From positions 1 through 64,000 of the forward strand of contig CALMXZ010000014.1 in NCBI GenBank assembly GCA_937873495.1: a stretch of 64,000 nucleotides of DNA, written 5' to 3'. Origin of the DNA: an uncultured Trueperaceae bacterium (GTDB lineage Bacteria > Deinococcota > Deinococci > Deinococcales > Trueperaceae). Within the stretch, counting starts at the first letter, position 1. The number at the start of each line of letters is the position of its first letter. Shown one piece after another: positions 43,452 to 52,643 of the stretch. A model generated the notes under the pieces. The model was given only the letters and a program-made list of their open reading frames with translations. It was not told the DNA's origin and ran no database searches. The position numbers and the translations under genes were made by a program.

Positions 43452-46400
43452 CTAGGCGAAGTGGTAGCCCCGAACGGAGATGGGCGAAGGCAGGCCGGCC
43501 AGCGTCGACGCCTTGAGGGTCACCTGGTAGCCCGTGTCTTCCACCACCGCGTCCGCCACCAGGATGGCGGCGTCGCGCACCGTCACCCGGTGCGACTCCC
43601 ACAAGTCGGGCGGGATGATGAGCTGCGCGCGCACCGGCCCGTCCTCGAGAACGTAGAAGGCGAAGCCCTTGGCGGTCGGCGGCTTCTGCCTGCTCACCAC
43701 CAGGCCGGCCGTGCGCACGACGGAGTGGCGTGGTCTGCGGCGCAGGCTGGCCAGCGAGACGCACCCCAGCTCGCGCAACTGGCCGCGCATGAAGTCGAGC
43801 ACGTGGATCTCGAGGGGGCTGAAGCTCATGGTCTCGTGGTCCCACGTGTACTGCTTCTCGAGCTCCAGGGCCGGCAGCGGCGGCGTCTCGGGTGCCGCCG
43901 CGAAGAGCTCGTTGCCGCCGCTCGCGTGGGTGTTGGAGAGGGCGCCGACGCGGAACAGCGCGTCGCGACGCTCCTGTAGGGAGTCGAAGGCGCCGGCGCG
44001 AGCGAGCGCCTCGAACTGCTCCTGGCTCAAGGGGAGGCGCCGATGGGCGTCGTCGGCGTTCGCGTACGGGCCGCGCTGGAGCCTTTCGTGGAGGACCTGC
44101 ACGGCGGTCGCCTCGGTGATGCCGGCGGCTGTCGAGAGCGGTGGTCGCATCGCCTTGACGGCCTTGCCGTCGAGCCGGACCCTCTCGCAGTAGAAGCGGG
44201 TCGCGCCGCTTGCGTTGATGTCGAGTGGCAGGACCGGTACTCCCCAGGTGCGTGCTTCCTGCCGCTTCGTCGAGTGCGACCACATGCCGGGCGCATCGTT
44301 GAAGACGGCGGTCAGGTACTCGGCGGGGTAGTTGATGCGCAGCCAGCCGCTGGCGTAGGCGTGTATGGCGAAGGCCCAGGCGTGCGACTCGGCGAAGCCG
44401 AAGCCCTGGAAGCCCTTGATGGCGTCGAACACCGTCTCGGCCTGGGCGCGCGTGGCGTCCGAGTGCTGCATGGCGCGGGCGATGAAGTCCTCGCGGTGCG
44501 GTTCGATGTCCTCGAAGCCGCCCCAGCCGGAGACCTTCTTGCGGAAGCGGTCGGCCGCGTCCCAGTCCATGCCGGCGAAACTTACGGCGATGCGCAGGAC
44601 GTCCTCTTGGAACAGGAGCACCCCGTAGCTCTTCGCGAGGATGGGCTCCAGCTTCGGGTGCCAGTAGGTGACCTCCTCGAGCCCCTGGCGCCGCCTCAGG
44701 TACGGGTGCACGGTGCCGGACTGGATCGGCCCTGGGCGGATGAGGGCCACCTGATGGGCCAGGTCGTGCAGGTTGCGGCTGCGCATGACGCGGCTGGTGT
44801 GCTGCTGGCTCGGGCTTTCCACCTGGAACAGGCCCATCGTGGAGCCCTCGGCCATGAGGTCCCAGACGCGCTGGTCGTCCGGGAGGTTGCCGAGGTCGAG
44901 CCACACGCCGTCGAGCCGCAGAACGTCCTCGCGCGCTCCTTCCAGCGCTGCCAGCATGCGCAGGCCGAGGAGGTCGAGCTTGAAGATGCCGAGCTCCTCC
45001 GCGTCGTCCTTGTCGAGCTGCAGCAGCTTGGAGCCGCCGCTCGAGCGCTCGGTGGGGGAGTAGTGCGAGAGAGGGTAGCGCCCCAGCACCACCCCGCCGC
45101 AGTGCGGCGCCAGGTGCCTAGCGTGCTTGGGCTCCACGCCGCTCAGAAGCCTCAGGAGCGCGAAGGCGACGGGCGCGTCTCCCAACACCTCGGCGAACGC
45201 CACCGCCGCGTGGGCCGCGTACCGCGGCTCCAACCCACGGAAGTCGCGCCCGAGGGCCTTGGTGAGGCGGTGACGCAGCTCAGGCGGCAGTCCGAGGGCG
45301 CGCCCGAGGTCTTGGATGGCCATGGGCAAGCGGTAGGTGATCTTGTTGCACACCATGGCGTGGGTCTCGGCGCCGAAACGCTCCTCCACCCAGTCGAGGA
45401 CGTCCTGGCGGCGGTCGGACGCGATGTCGATGTCGATGTCCGGCATGCTCTTCATGCCCGTGTGCATGAAGCGCTCAAAGAGCAGGTCGTTCGCGAGGGG
45501 CTCCGTCTTGGTGATGCCGAGCAGGTAGCAGACGATGCTGGCCGCCGCCGAGCCGCGCCCCGCCGCCATGATGCCCCGGCGCTGACAGAAGTCGGTTATC
45601 TCGGCGGTCACCAGGAAGAAGTCGGCCATCCCGTAAGCCTTGATGGCACTGAGCTCAGTCTCGAAGCGCTCCTTAGCCTTCACCAGCGCGTCGCCGGAAT
45701 AGAACTTGGGTAGCGCTTTGCGGCACCGCTCTTCCAGCCAGTCTTCTGGCGCCTCACCGCGCGTCAGGCGTGACTTGGGCGGCGTGATGAACTTGCGCCC
45801 GTTCTTGTCTGCGGAGACCAGGTCGAAGCGGGCGCGCTCGCCCACCCACCCGGTGTTGAGCGCCGCGTCGGGGAAGGGGAGGCGGTCGAGCACCTCGGCA
45901 GGGCTCGGTAGGGCTTGGCAGTCGTTCTTCGGTCGTTTGTCATGGGGTTGTTGGACGCTGATCCCCAACCTGGCGCACGTGAGGGCGTCGTAGAGCCGGT
46001 AATCGCCGGGGGAAGCGTAGCGGACCTCGGGCGCGCTCACCACCGGCAGGCCGAGGTGTTGCGCCAGGTTCCTGATGACGCGCGAGCGCCGCCCGTCCCA
46101 GCGGTAGCGGTCGTGGAAGAGTTGTAGGTAGAAGCGGTCGTGGAACGCGTCTCCCACGCGCCTCAGCAGGTCTTGCAGCTCCGTGACGCGGCGCTTCGCC
46201 AGTAGGTTCGCCACTACGCCGTCGCGCGGACCGGACAGGAGGACGACGTCTTGGTTGTGCGCCAGGAGCTCGGGCAGGAGCGCCGCACGCTCCGCCCGCG
46301 CCACGGCGGCGGTGATCAGCTTGCAGATGGTGGCGTAGCCCTCGCGCGACCTGGCGATGAGCACGAAGGGGTACGCCTCGTTGCCGATGCTCACGGGGAC

Positions 46401-46616
46401 GGTGGCGCCGATGAGCGCAGTGATGCCGCGCCCCTTGGCCGCCTTGAACAGCTCCACCATGCCGGTGACGTTGAGGTCGTCCGTCAGCGCCAGGTACTGG
46501 TAGCCGAGGGCGGCGGCGCGCTCCACCAGCGTGGTCGGGCTGGCGGTGCCAGCGCCGAAACTGTAGTACGAGTGCACGTTCAGGAGCGCGCTCAGTCGGT
46601 CGTTCTCGCCACCCAC
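43452..46616 (-). CDS. dnaE2: Error-prone DNA polymerase III alpha subunit DnaE2
   Basis: C-family polymerase of the SOS-mutagenesis type, 1054 residues (shorter than replicative DnaE). PHP domain at the N-terminus (LLNVHSYYSFGAGTASPTTLVERAAALGY), palm with the catalytic aspartates in MPDIDIDIASDRR, ALIRPGPIQSGTVHPYLRR, fingers VLLFQEDVLRIAVSFAGM, and GFQGFGFAESHAWAFAIHAY; an OB-fold end (GLVVSRQKPPTAKGFAFYVLEDG). GTG 46616 has AAGGAGAC before it. Overlaps the DUF6504 gene by 25 bases. Neither imuB nor lexA is adjacent. Confidence 0.93.
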   Translation of the reverse strand: MGGENDRLSALLNVHSYYSFGAGTASPTTLVERAAALGYQYLALTDDLNVTGMVELFKAAKGRGITALIGATVPVSIGNEAYPFVLIARSREGYATICKLITAAVARAERAALLPELLAHNQDVVLLSGPRDGVVANLLAKRRVTELQDLLRRVGDAFHDRFYLQLFHDRYRWDGRRSRVIRNLAQHLGLPVVSAPEVRYASPGDYRLYDALTCARLGISVQQPHDKRPKNDCQALPSPAEVLDRLPFPDAALNTGWVGERARFDLVSADKNGRKFITPPKSRLTRGEAPEDWLEERCRKALPKFYSGDALVKAKERFETELSAIKAYGMADFFLVTAEITDFCQRRGIMAAGRGSAAASIVCYLLGITKTEPLANDLLFERFMHTGMKSMPDIDIDIASDRRQDVLDWVEERFGAETHAMVCNKITYRLPMAIQDLGRALGLPPELRHRLTKALGRDFRGLEPRYAAHAAVAFAEVLGDAPVAFALLRLLSGVEPKHARHLAPHCGGVVLGRYPLSHYSPTERSSGGSKLLQLDKDDAEELGIFKLDLLGLRMLAALEGAREDVLRLDGVWLDLGNLPDDQRVWDLMAEGSTMGLFQVESPSQQHTSRVMRSRNLHDLAHQVALIRPGPIQSGTVHPYLRRRQGLEEVTYWHPKLEPILAKSYGVLLFQEDVLRIAVSFAGMDWDAADRFRKKVSGWGGFEDIEPHREDFIARAMQHSDATRAQAETVFDAIKGFQGFGFAESHAWAFAIHAYASGWLRINYPAEYLTAVFNDAPGMWSHSTKRQEARTWGVPVLPLDINASGATRFYCERVRLDGKAVKAMRPPLSTAAGITEATAVQVLHERLQRGPYANADDAHRRLPLSQEQFEALARAGAFDSLQERRDALFRVGALSNTHASGGNELFAAAPETPPLPALELEKQYTWDHETMSFSPLEIHVLDFMRGQLRELGCVSLASLRRRPRHSVVRTAGLVVSRQKPPTAKGFAFYVLEDGPVRAQLIIPPDLWESHRVTVRDAAILVADAVVEDTGYQVTLKASTLAGLPSPISVRGYHFA

Positions 46617-46900
46617 CAGTCGTCTCCTTCCCTGAAGAGCTCGAGCTGCGCGCCGTCGTCGAGCTCGAGCAGGTAGTAGCCCCGGTGGAGCTCGCGCGTC
46701 TCCCACCAGCGCCCGGCGTAGTGCCACCTGTCGAGAACGTTGATGACGCGCCTGGGGGGTAGAGGCCGCCTGGGGGTGCGCCGGCTAGGCGCACCCCGCC
46801 GGGCGGGGGAGGGGAGGCCCGCCGGCGCGTCCCACTCGACCGACACGGGGGTCTCGTCGTCGGAGAGTTCGACTCGGGCTTGGGTCATCAGTAGGCGCAT
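46592..46900 (-). CDS. DUF6504-type protein partnered with DnaE2
   Basis: 102 residues: N-terminal VELSDDETPVSVEWDAPAG, a Pro/Arg-rich middle and VINVLDRWHYAGRWWETRELHRGYYLLELDDGAQLELFRE at the C-terminus. This short beta-rich family is known next to imuB/dnaE2 genes. Its 3' end overlaps the DnaE2 start, so translation is coupled. Function unknown, probably linked to the mutasome. Confidence 0.7.
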   Translation of the reverse strand: MRLLMTQARVELSDDETPVSVEWDAPAGLPSPARRGAPSRRTPRRPLPPRRVINVLDRWHYAGRWWETRELHRGYYLLELDDGAQLELFREGDDWWVARTTD

Positions 46901-46962
46901 AGGAGACCTCGTCTGGTGGGGCTGGCCGCGGGGGCTAGGATCCTCTTCACCCCCGGTATCTA

Positions 46963-46983
46963 TACCCTTGGTAACTAAGGGTA
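46963..46983. promoter_or_regulatory. Palindrome TACCCTT-N7-AAGGGTA upstream of dnaE2 operon
   Basis: 7-bp inverted repeat with a 7-base centre, 63 bases before the DUF6504 start in an AT-richer patch. A damage-response (LexA-like) operator would be expected here, but no known consensus matches. Confidence 0.45.
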
Positions 46984-47091
46984 AGAAAGAATAGGGCTAG
47001 GTTGGTCCGGTGTCAAGTCACCGGCTGTGTGTTAGATATCCGAGGCTCGCCTTCTCGATTTCGACCCGGCTGTGGCGATGAAGGCAAGCCC

Positions 47092-47129
47092 TTCACAATC
47101 ATGTGACGATCTGATAATGTCATATGACA
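47092..47129 (+). promoter_or_regulatory. Promoter and operator of the Xre/RES operon
   Basis: TTCACA (47092-47097) and GATAAT (47113-47118) are possible -35 and -10 elements. Direct repeats TCATGTGAC (47099-47107) and TCATATGAC (47120-47128) are 21 bases apart, that is two helical turns; the second is part of the palindrome TGTCATATGACA (47118-47129). Likely autoregulation by the antitoxin. Confidence 0.6.
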
Positions 47130-47143
47130 ACAAGGAGGCACGA

Positions 47144-47602
47144 GTGGCAGCGCTGACCTGGATCCCCGAAGTCGTACCGGAGGCCGGCCCATCGGGCCGC
47201 ACCATCGAGCGCCTGCTGCGCAGCAAGAACGTTGGCCTGGTAGCGGCCAGTCGCCGCATCGAGGAGGGACTGCCGTTCAGGGTCTTCGCCGAGCTTTGCG
47301 CGGGCCTGCGCCTGACGCAAGGTGAGTTCGCCGCCCTGCTGCAGATGAGCGAGAGCACCCTCTACCGCCGCAAGGGCGCCGGGCGCTTCGAGGCGACGGA
47401 GAGCGATCGCCTCTGGCGTTACGTCGTCCTCTACGCCCGCGCCATGGACGTGCTGGAGGCGCCCGATGCGGCGGTCGAGTGGTTGCACGCCCCCAACCAG
47501 GTGCTGGGCGGCAAGACCCCCTTGGCGAGCACCAAGGACGGCCCTGGCGCCCAGCGGACCCTCGCAGTGCTCGGCCGCATGGAGCATGGTGTCTTCGGGT
47601 GA
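47144..47602 (+). CDS. Xre/MbcA/ParS-type antitoxin (DUF2384)
   Basis: 152 residues from GTG 47144, selected because AAGGAGG ends six bases before it. Central HTH: LCAGLRLTQGEFAALLQMSESTLYRRKGAGRFEATESDRLWRYVVLYARAMDVLE, followed by the toxin-binding C-domain with AVEWLHAPNQVLGGKTPLAST, typical of the DUF2384 family. Neutralises the RES toxin and probably represses its own promoter. Stop overlaps the toxin start by 4 bases (GTGA). Confidence 0.93.
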   Translation: MAALTWIPEVVPEAGPSGRTIERLLRSKNVGLVAASRRIEEGLPFRVFAELCAGLRLTQGEFAALLQMSESTLYRRKGAGRFEATESDRLWRYVVLYARAMDVLEAPDAAVEWLHAPNQVLGGKTPLASTKDGPGAQRTLAVLGRMEHGVFG

Positions 47603-48066
47603 CGAGTGGCTGGCGCATCGTCAAGGAGCGCTTCGCCGCCACGGCGTTCGATGGGGAGGGCGCGCGCCTCTACGGCGGCCGCTGGAACTCGCCCGGCAGA
47701 CCCGTCGTCTACCTGGGCTGCACGCCGGCCATAGCGGCGCTCGAGATCCTCGCGCACAACGCCAGGCTCGACCTGCTGGAGGCGAGCTACGTGATAGTCG
47801 AGGCGCGCGTGCCGGACGACGCGGTCATGGCCCTCGAGCTAACCGGTTTGCCTGAGGGCTGGAACGACCCCGCTGACCCTGGCGCCGCGGCGCGCGTGGG
47901 CGACGCCTGGCTCGACTCCGGCGCCAGCCTGGCTTTGCGGGTGCCGTCCGCCGTCCTGCCGTTGGAGTTCAACCTCGTGCTCAACGTCAGGCATCCGCGG
48001 ATGGTGGAGGTGGAGGTGGGGGAAGCGGTGGGGTTTAGGTTCGATGCGAGGCTTGGTGGGGAGTAG
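47599..48066 (+). CDS. RES-domain toxin
   Basis: 155 residues. RES signature: GARLYGGRWNSPGRPVVYLGCTPAIAALEILAH (Arg and Glu of the name) and SAVLPLEFNLVLNVRHPR near the C-terminus (Ser). Family members deplete NAD+ in the cell. GTG 47599 overlaps the antitoxin stop. A complete Xre-RES module, probably for stability of the replicon. Confidence 0.93.
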   Translation: MTSGWRIVKERFAATAFDGEGARLYGGRWNSPGRPVVYLGCTPAIAALEILAHNARLDLLEASYVIVEARVPDDAVMALELTGLPEGWNDPADPGAAARVGDAWLDSGASLALRVPSAVLPLEFNLVLNVRHPRMVEVEVGEAVGFRFDARLGGE

Positions 48067-48090
48067 CGTGGTAGACGTTCGGACCCAAGG

Positions 48091-48318
48091 TCACTGGGGC
48101 CTCAGCCCATGGCCGCCTACTGGGCGCGCTTCCTGGCCGCTCGGACAGGCCGGAGGCTGTTTCATGTACATGCGTCTGAAGTCGTCTAGCGAGTAGCAAC
48201 ACTTGGCCGCAGGACGCGAGGTCGCGATGATGCCAGTAGCGATCTCGTCGGGAACGAAATCCTTCAAGAGTTCGCGGATCTCACGCGTTAGCTCGACGTT
48301 GAAGACGGCGACAGACAC
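48091..48318 (-). CDS. Hypothetical 75-residue protein
   Basis: Starts at GTG 48318; core AVFNVELTREIRELLKDFVPDEIATGIIATSRPAAKCCYSLDDFRRMYMKQ has plausible composition, unlike neighbouring shadow frames. No known domain was recognised. It begins 26 bases after the end of the DppC gene, on the same strand, so could be the last gene of that operon or a remnant of one. Confidence 0.4.
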   Translation of the reverse strand: MSVAVFNVELTREIRELLKDFVPDEIATGIIATSRPAAKCCYSLDDFRRMYMKQPPACPSGQEARPVGGHGLRPQ

Positions 48319-48343
48319 TCTTGCGAAAACGACAGGGCCGACC

Positions 48344-49192
48344 CTACCGATCCCGAGGATCGAGCAGATCCCGCAGCCCGTCACCAAGGAAGTTGAGCGC
48401 CATCACCACGACGACGATCGCCAGACCCGGCAAAGCGGCTACCCACCAGCCCTCCAACAAGTACGCTCGGCCGCCGGCGATGATGCCTCCCCACGAGATC
48501 GCCGGGGGCGGAACACCGAGTCCCAGGAACGATAGGGCAGACTCGATGAGCAGGAGCCCCGAGAGCTGGAACGTGGAGTAGACGATCATGGTCGATAGCG
48601 TGTTTGGCGCGATGTGGCGAAAGATCAGACCGCTGTCGCCACTCCCGAGGGCCCTGGAGGCCTCGACGAAGTCCAGCTTCCTAAGGCTGAGCACACTGCC
48701 CCTCACGAGGCGCGCGTACGCAGGCCACACGGCAAGGGATAGCGTGCCTATCAGAACGATCATGTTCTGACCAAGCAGGCCGACGACGGCGATCATCAAG
48801 AGCATGGTCGGGAACGCTAGTTGAATGTCGACGAGCCTTGAAACGACCTCGTCGACGAACCCGCCGTAGTACCCGGCGATAAGCCCTAGGGCTGTTCCTA
48901 CGGCCGCCGCGACGAGCGCCGATAGGGCGACGGTGATCAGGGTCGACCTGGCGCCACGGATCACTCGCGACAAGACGTCGCGACCGAGGCTATCGGTCCC
49001 GATGAGGTGCTGGCGCGTCCCGCCCTCGAGCCACACTGGCGGCTGCAACCGGGCGCGCAGCTGCTGCTTGTTCGGGTCGAACGGCAGCGCGCTTTGAGGT
49101 AGGACGGCGGCAACCACGAACGCGAGCAGGACCACGATGGCGAACGCGTTCCTCGGGGAAAGGGCGAAACGCAGCAGGCGTCCCTTACGCAT
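48344..49192 (-). CDS. ABC permease DppC-like, set 3
   Basis: 282 residues. HLIGTDSLGRDVLSRVIRGARSTLITVAL and the EAA loop VEASRALGSGDSGLIFRHIAPNTL, ending DLLDPRDR. ATG 49192 overlaps the DppB gene by 8 bases. Last clear gene of the minus-strand operon that begins at the tautomerase gene or at the TPR genes. Confidence 0.93.
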   Translation of the reverse strand: MRKGRLLRFALSPRNAFAIVVLLAFVVAAVLPQSALPFDPNKQQLRARLQPPVWLEGGTRQHLIGTDSLGRDVLSRVIRGARSTLITVALSALVAAAVGTALGLIAGYYGGFVDEVVSRLVDIQLAFPTMLLMIAVVGLLGQNMIVLIGTLSLAVWPAYARLVRGSVLSLRKLDFVEASRALGSGDSGLIFRHIAPNTLSTMIVYSTFQLSGLLLIESALSFLGLGVPPPAISWGGIIAGGRAYLLEGWWVAALPGLAIVVVVMALNFLGDGLRDLLDPRDR

Positions 49193-50108
49193 ACGAGATC
49201 CTCGGGTCTACAACGACGTAGAGGAGGTCTACGACGAGGTTCACGAGTACGAAGATAGTGGCGCTCAAGATCACGACGGTCTGCACGACAGGGAAGTCAC
49301 GCGCGAAGATCGCGTCGACGGCCAGGCGCCCGATCCCGGGCCAGGTGAAGACGGTCTCGGCCACGACCGCTCCACTGAACAGCCCGCCGATCTGCAGCCC
49401 GACGAGCGTGACTATGGGGATCAGCGCTGAGCGCAGGACGTGCTTGACGTTCACCGCCCGGGGACCGAGGCCTTTGGCGCGAGCCGTGCGCACGAAGTCC
49501 AACTTGGCTGTATCCAGGAAGGACGAACGCGTCATGCGCGCGAAGAGGGCGATGTAGTTCCCGCTGAGAACGAGCGTGGGCATGATGAGTTGTTGCCACG
49601 TGCCTCTTCCGCCGGTGGGTAACAGGCCGAACTGAAGCGATAGCACGAGGATGAGCATGAGGCCCAGGTAGAACCCCGGCACTGCCTGGCCGACCAACGC
49701 GATCCAGGACACGATGTGGTCGATCGGACCTTTGTGGTGCAGGGCTGCAAGCATGCCGAGAAGGACGCCGACGAAGACGGACACGATGACTGCCGCGACC
49801 ACCAACTCGACAGTGGCCGGGAGCCGATCGAGGTACATCCTCAGTGCCGGCTCCCGGTACCTTATCGACGTTCCGAACTCGCCGGTGCCGATGTCCTTCA
49901 GGAAGTTCGTGTACTGGAGCGCTATCGGTACGTCCAGGCCCAGCTGGTGTCGCAGAGCCTCACGCGCTTCCCGCGTAGCTTCCATCGGCAGCAACTGATC
50001 CACCGGGTCGCCCGTGATCCGGGCCAGGTAGAAGGTCGCGGTCGCAACACCCAGGATGACGATGAGGGTGTTGAAGAAGCGGTTGACGAGGAAGCGCGTG
50101 GACGGCAT
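49185..50108 (-). CDS. ABC permease DppB-like, set 3
   Basis: 307 residues. FNTLIVILGVATATFYLARITGDPVDQLLP and EAA loop FVRTARAKGLGPRAVNVKHVLRSALIPIVTLVG. Eighteen bases after the SBP gene, without the hairpin seen in the other three sets. No ATPase gene is nearby. Confidence 0.93.
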   Translation of the reverse strand: MPSTRFLVNRFFNTLIVILGVATATFYLARITGDPVDQLLPMEATREAREALRHQLGLDVPIALQYTNFLKDIGTGEFGTSIRYREPALRMYLDRLPATVELVVAAVIVSVFVGVLLGMLAALHHKGPIDHIVSWIALVGQAVPGFYLGLMLILVLSLQFGLLPTGGRGTWQQLIMPTLVLSGNYIALFARMTRSSFLDTAKLDFVRTARAKGLGPRAVNVKHVLRSALIPIVTLVGLQIGGLFSGAVVAETVFTWPGIGRLAVDAIFARDFPVVQTVVILSATIFVLVNLVVDLLYVVVDPRISYA

Positions 50109-50126
50109 CTATGGTCGCCTAGACGG

Positions 50127-51611
50127 TCAGTCTAGGGTCACGCCTTCGAAGTAGAAGAGGTTGTCAGGGCTCGGGTTCCAGCCGTGGACGCGTTCGGAGA
50201 CACCGTAGATGTCTTCGAGCGAGAAGAGGAAGAGGGCCACGGGGTCCTGGCAGGCGATCTCGGCGGCTTGCCACAGGTCGGACTGGCGCGCTTGCGAGTC
50301 CAACTCCTTGCTGGCGGCGCGTACGACCTCGTCGAACGCCGGGTTCCGGTAGTAGGAGTAGGGGGCCGTCTGGAGGAATATGTTGTGTCCGTAAGTCGTG
50401 TCCGGTGCGGTCGTCATGCCGAGCGTGGCAGCGTTCCTGAGCTCGAAGGCGCTGAGCTGGCGCAAGAACTCGCCACCCTCGAGGATGATGTGGTTGATCG
50501 TGAAGCCGACTTCCTCGAGCATGGCGGCGATCGCCTCGGTCAGTTCACCGTCACCCGATGAAGTCCGGTACTTGTAGTCGATGGTGATTCCGTCGGCGTA
50601 ACCGGCCTCGGCCAGGAGCGCCTTCGCGCGTTCCGGGTCGTACGGGTATGGCTGCAGGTTGGGGTTGTAACCGAAGAATACCGGGGTGCTCAGCTGGCAG
50701 GTGGACACCCGGCCGTGACCGTCGTAGAGCACGTCGAGCAGGAGGTCCTTGTCAACCGCGTAGTTGATGGCTTGCCTGACGCGAGGGTCCTTCAGCGGGC
50801 TGCCATCGAGCGAATCGAGGATGACCATCTTCGCCGAGAAGCCGAGGACGCTCGCGACGTCGACCCCGCTGGCCTTGTCCAGGCGGTCGTACTGGGACGC
50901 AGGGATGTTCGTGGCGATGTCGATCTCGCCGGCGAGCAGCGCCGCGATGCGCGAGCTGTCCTCGGGGATGGGGCGGTACTCGAGGCGCTCGAACGCCGGG
51001 GCGCCGCGCCAATAGCCGTCGTTACGTACGAGCGTGATGCTTTGGCCGGCGATGCGGCTCTCGAACTTGAAGGGGCCGGAGCCGATGGGGTGAGCCGCGA
51101 ACCCGTCGGGGCCGACTTCCTGGTAGTACACGGGAGGCACGACGTGCCCGTTCAAGGCCAGCGATAGCGCGAGCAGGGGGAAGGGCTCGCGGGTGACGAC
51201 GTCGACCGTGTACTCATCGACGACATCGACGTGGTCGACCGGGCCCAAGGCCACTACCTGGGTGGGCTCGACGGCCAGGGTCTCCAAGCTGAACTTCACG
51301 GCGTCCGCGTTGACGGGCTCGCCGTTCGTGAATGACACTCCCTCGCGGATCTTCACGCGCAGGGTCAGGTCGTCGATCCGCTCCGAGCCCAGCGCCAAGT
51401 GGGGAACGAGGTCGCCGGTTTGCGGATCGAGGCGGAAGAGGCTCTCAACGATCTGGGTGGTCGTGCGCAGGTTGGCCGCCGACGTCGTCCTGATCGGGTT
51501 CATTTGGGAGACGTCCTGGTAGATGCCGATGACGAGCGTGCTCCCGGCGGCTTGGGCTATTGCAAGCAACGCCAGGATGAGCGGTAGGACGACCCTTCGA
51601 ACTAGGTTCAT
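50127..51611 (-). CDS. Extracellular solute-binding protein, family 5, set 3
   Basis: 494 residues from ATG 51611 (AAGGAGCATCAC before it); signal peptide VVLPLILALLAIAQAAG. Core: SQMNPIRTTSAANLRTTTQIVESLFRLDPQTGDLVPHLALGS, NGEPVNADAVKFSLETL, HPIGSGPFKFE, RQAINYAVDKDLLLDVLYDGHG, LQPYPYDPERAKALLAEAGY. Binds an imported peptide-like ligand. Preceded by the first TPR gene by 46 bases. Confidence 0.93.
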   Translation of the reverse strand: MNLVRRVVLPLILALLAIAQAAGSTLVIGIYQDVSQMNPIRTTSAANLRTTTQIVESLFRLDPQTGDLVPHLALGSERIDDLTLRVKIREGVSFTNGEPVNADAVKFSLETLAVEPTQVVALGPVDHVDVVDEYTVDVVTREPFPLLALSLALNGHVVPPVYYQEVGPDGFAAHPIGSGPFKFESRIAGQSITLVRNDGYWRGAPAFERLEYRPIPEDSSRIAALLAGEIDIATNIPASQYDRLDKASGVDVASVLGFSAKMVILDSLDGSPLKDPRVRQAINYAVDKDLLLDVLYDGHGRVSTCQLSTPVFFGYNPNLQPYPYDPERAKALLAEAGYADGITIDYKYRTSSGDGELTEAIAAMLEEVGFTINHIILEGGEFLRQLSAFELRNAATLGMTTAPDTTYGHNIFLQTAPYSYYRNPAFDEVVRAASKELDSQARQSDLWQAAEIACQDPVALFLFSLEDIYGVSERVHGWNPSPDNLFYFEGVTLD

Positions 51612-51657
51612 GTGATGCTCCTTGGAGGCTGTGGAGTGAGTGTGTTGGTTGGTTAGG

Positions 51658-52485
51658 TCAGATCCGGGCGAGGTCGGCTTCGGACGCCATGTACGCGAAG
51701 GCGTGTTTGACTCCTTTCGCGACGACGTCCTTGAAGATCTCGCGAGCGCGCTCTGCATTGCCGGAAGTCAAGTACCAGTTGCCGACGCCGTAGCCTTGCG
51801 TGGTGAGACCGATCGGCGAAACCGAGGCGTCGGCCAGTAGGTCCTCTGGCGCGACCTGGCCCTTGTACATGCGGAGCCGCCGCAGGTAGAAGTCCTCGTC
51901 CGGGTTCACGTTGGCCTTGTCGGAGTCGAACTGCGCGATGAGCGCGTCCGCTTCGGCGTGGCGACCAAGGCGCCTTAGGGTCATATACATCCAGTCGGCG
52001 TTCGCCACGCGCATGTCGTCGTCGACACTCGTGGCCTGAGCACGTTGGAACGCGTCGAGCGCCGCCTCGAAGTCCCCGAGGAGGTAGTGGCCGATTGCAA
52101 GGTGATAGAAGATGCTGCCGTGGAGAGTGCTCTTGTAGGCGCCCTGCGTCGCCTTGACGGTCTCCTCGTTGACGGGGAGGCGAAGGGTGCTGATCTCCGC
52201 CTCCTTGCCGAGGATGATTCTCACGATGTCGTCCTGGGTCTCTTTCTGCCAGAACTCGTGCTCGTCGGCTTGCCCAGCGATGAGGTTCGCAGCGTGCTGC
52301 AAGTCGGACACAGCGTCCGCGTACCGGCGCACCGTCAGGTACCTGTGTCCCCTATGCCTGAAGAGGCGAGCGTCGTCGGGGGCTTGGGCTATGCCCTCTG
52401 AGAACATCTCGATGGCACCTTGCGGGTTGTCGAGGTAGTTCAGCAGACGGCCGGCATACAGATAGCGATCGGAAACGGTCAGCAA
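51658..52485 (-). CDS. TPR-repeat protein, paralogue 1
   Basis: 275 residues from TTG 52485, chosen for its AAAGGAGG six bases upstream. Tetratricopeptide-like pairs: LYAGRLLNYLDNPQGAIEMFSEGIAQAPDDARLFRHRGHRYLTVRRYADAVSDLQHAA and SIFYHLAIGHYLLGDFEAALDAFQRAQA, then TQGYGVGNWYLTSGNAERAREIFKDVV. No signal peptide, so cytoplasmic. Collinear with the gene at 52644 over its full length. Function unknown; its place before the SBP gene suggests a role linked to transport or control. Confidence 0.8.
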   Translation of the reverse strand: MLTVSDRYLYAGRLLNYLDNPQGAIEMFSEGIAQAPDDARLFRHRGHRYLTVRRYADAVSDLQHAANLIAGQADEHEFWQKETQDDIVRIILGKEAEISTLRLPVNEETVKATQGAYKSTLHGSIFYHLAIGHYLLGDFEAALDAFQRAQATSVDDDMRVANADWMYMTLRRLGRHAEADALIAQFDSDKANVNPDEDFYLRRLRMYKGQVAPEDLLADASVSPIGLTTQGYGVGNWYLTSGNAERAREIFKDVVAKGVKHAFAYMASEADLARI

Positions 52486-52530
52486 CCTAAGCCTCCTTTG
52501 AGCCACGCGGGACGGCGTGATGTGCGAAAC

Positions 52531-52545
52531 GGTACACCGATACAC
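52531..52545. promoter_or_regulatory. Predicted GntR operator O3: GGTACACCGATACAC
   Basis: 15 bases, one difference from O2 (55088). Located between the two TPR genes, before the first gene of the TPR-SBP-permease group; a TTGACA (minus strand, 52602-52597) is about 50 bases upstream of it. Confidence 0.55.
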
Positions 52546-52643
52546 TCACTGCTGTCCATGTGGGCATCCTGGTCGGGTCTACGTAGATGAGAAGCGTGTC
52601 AAGCGTTCCGGCGCGCAGGCCACAGGGGCGCTTGTGTCGAGCG

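Noticed and set aside
42709-44904. 731-residue minus-strand open frame
   Set aside because: Arg/Pro/His-rich shadow of dnaE2 and of the non-coding iteron region; no domain.
44043-45713. 556-residue plus-strand open frame
   Set aside because: Antisense to dnaE2, whose catalytic motifs are intact.
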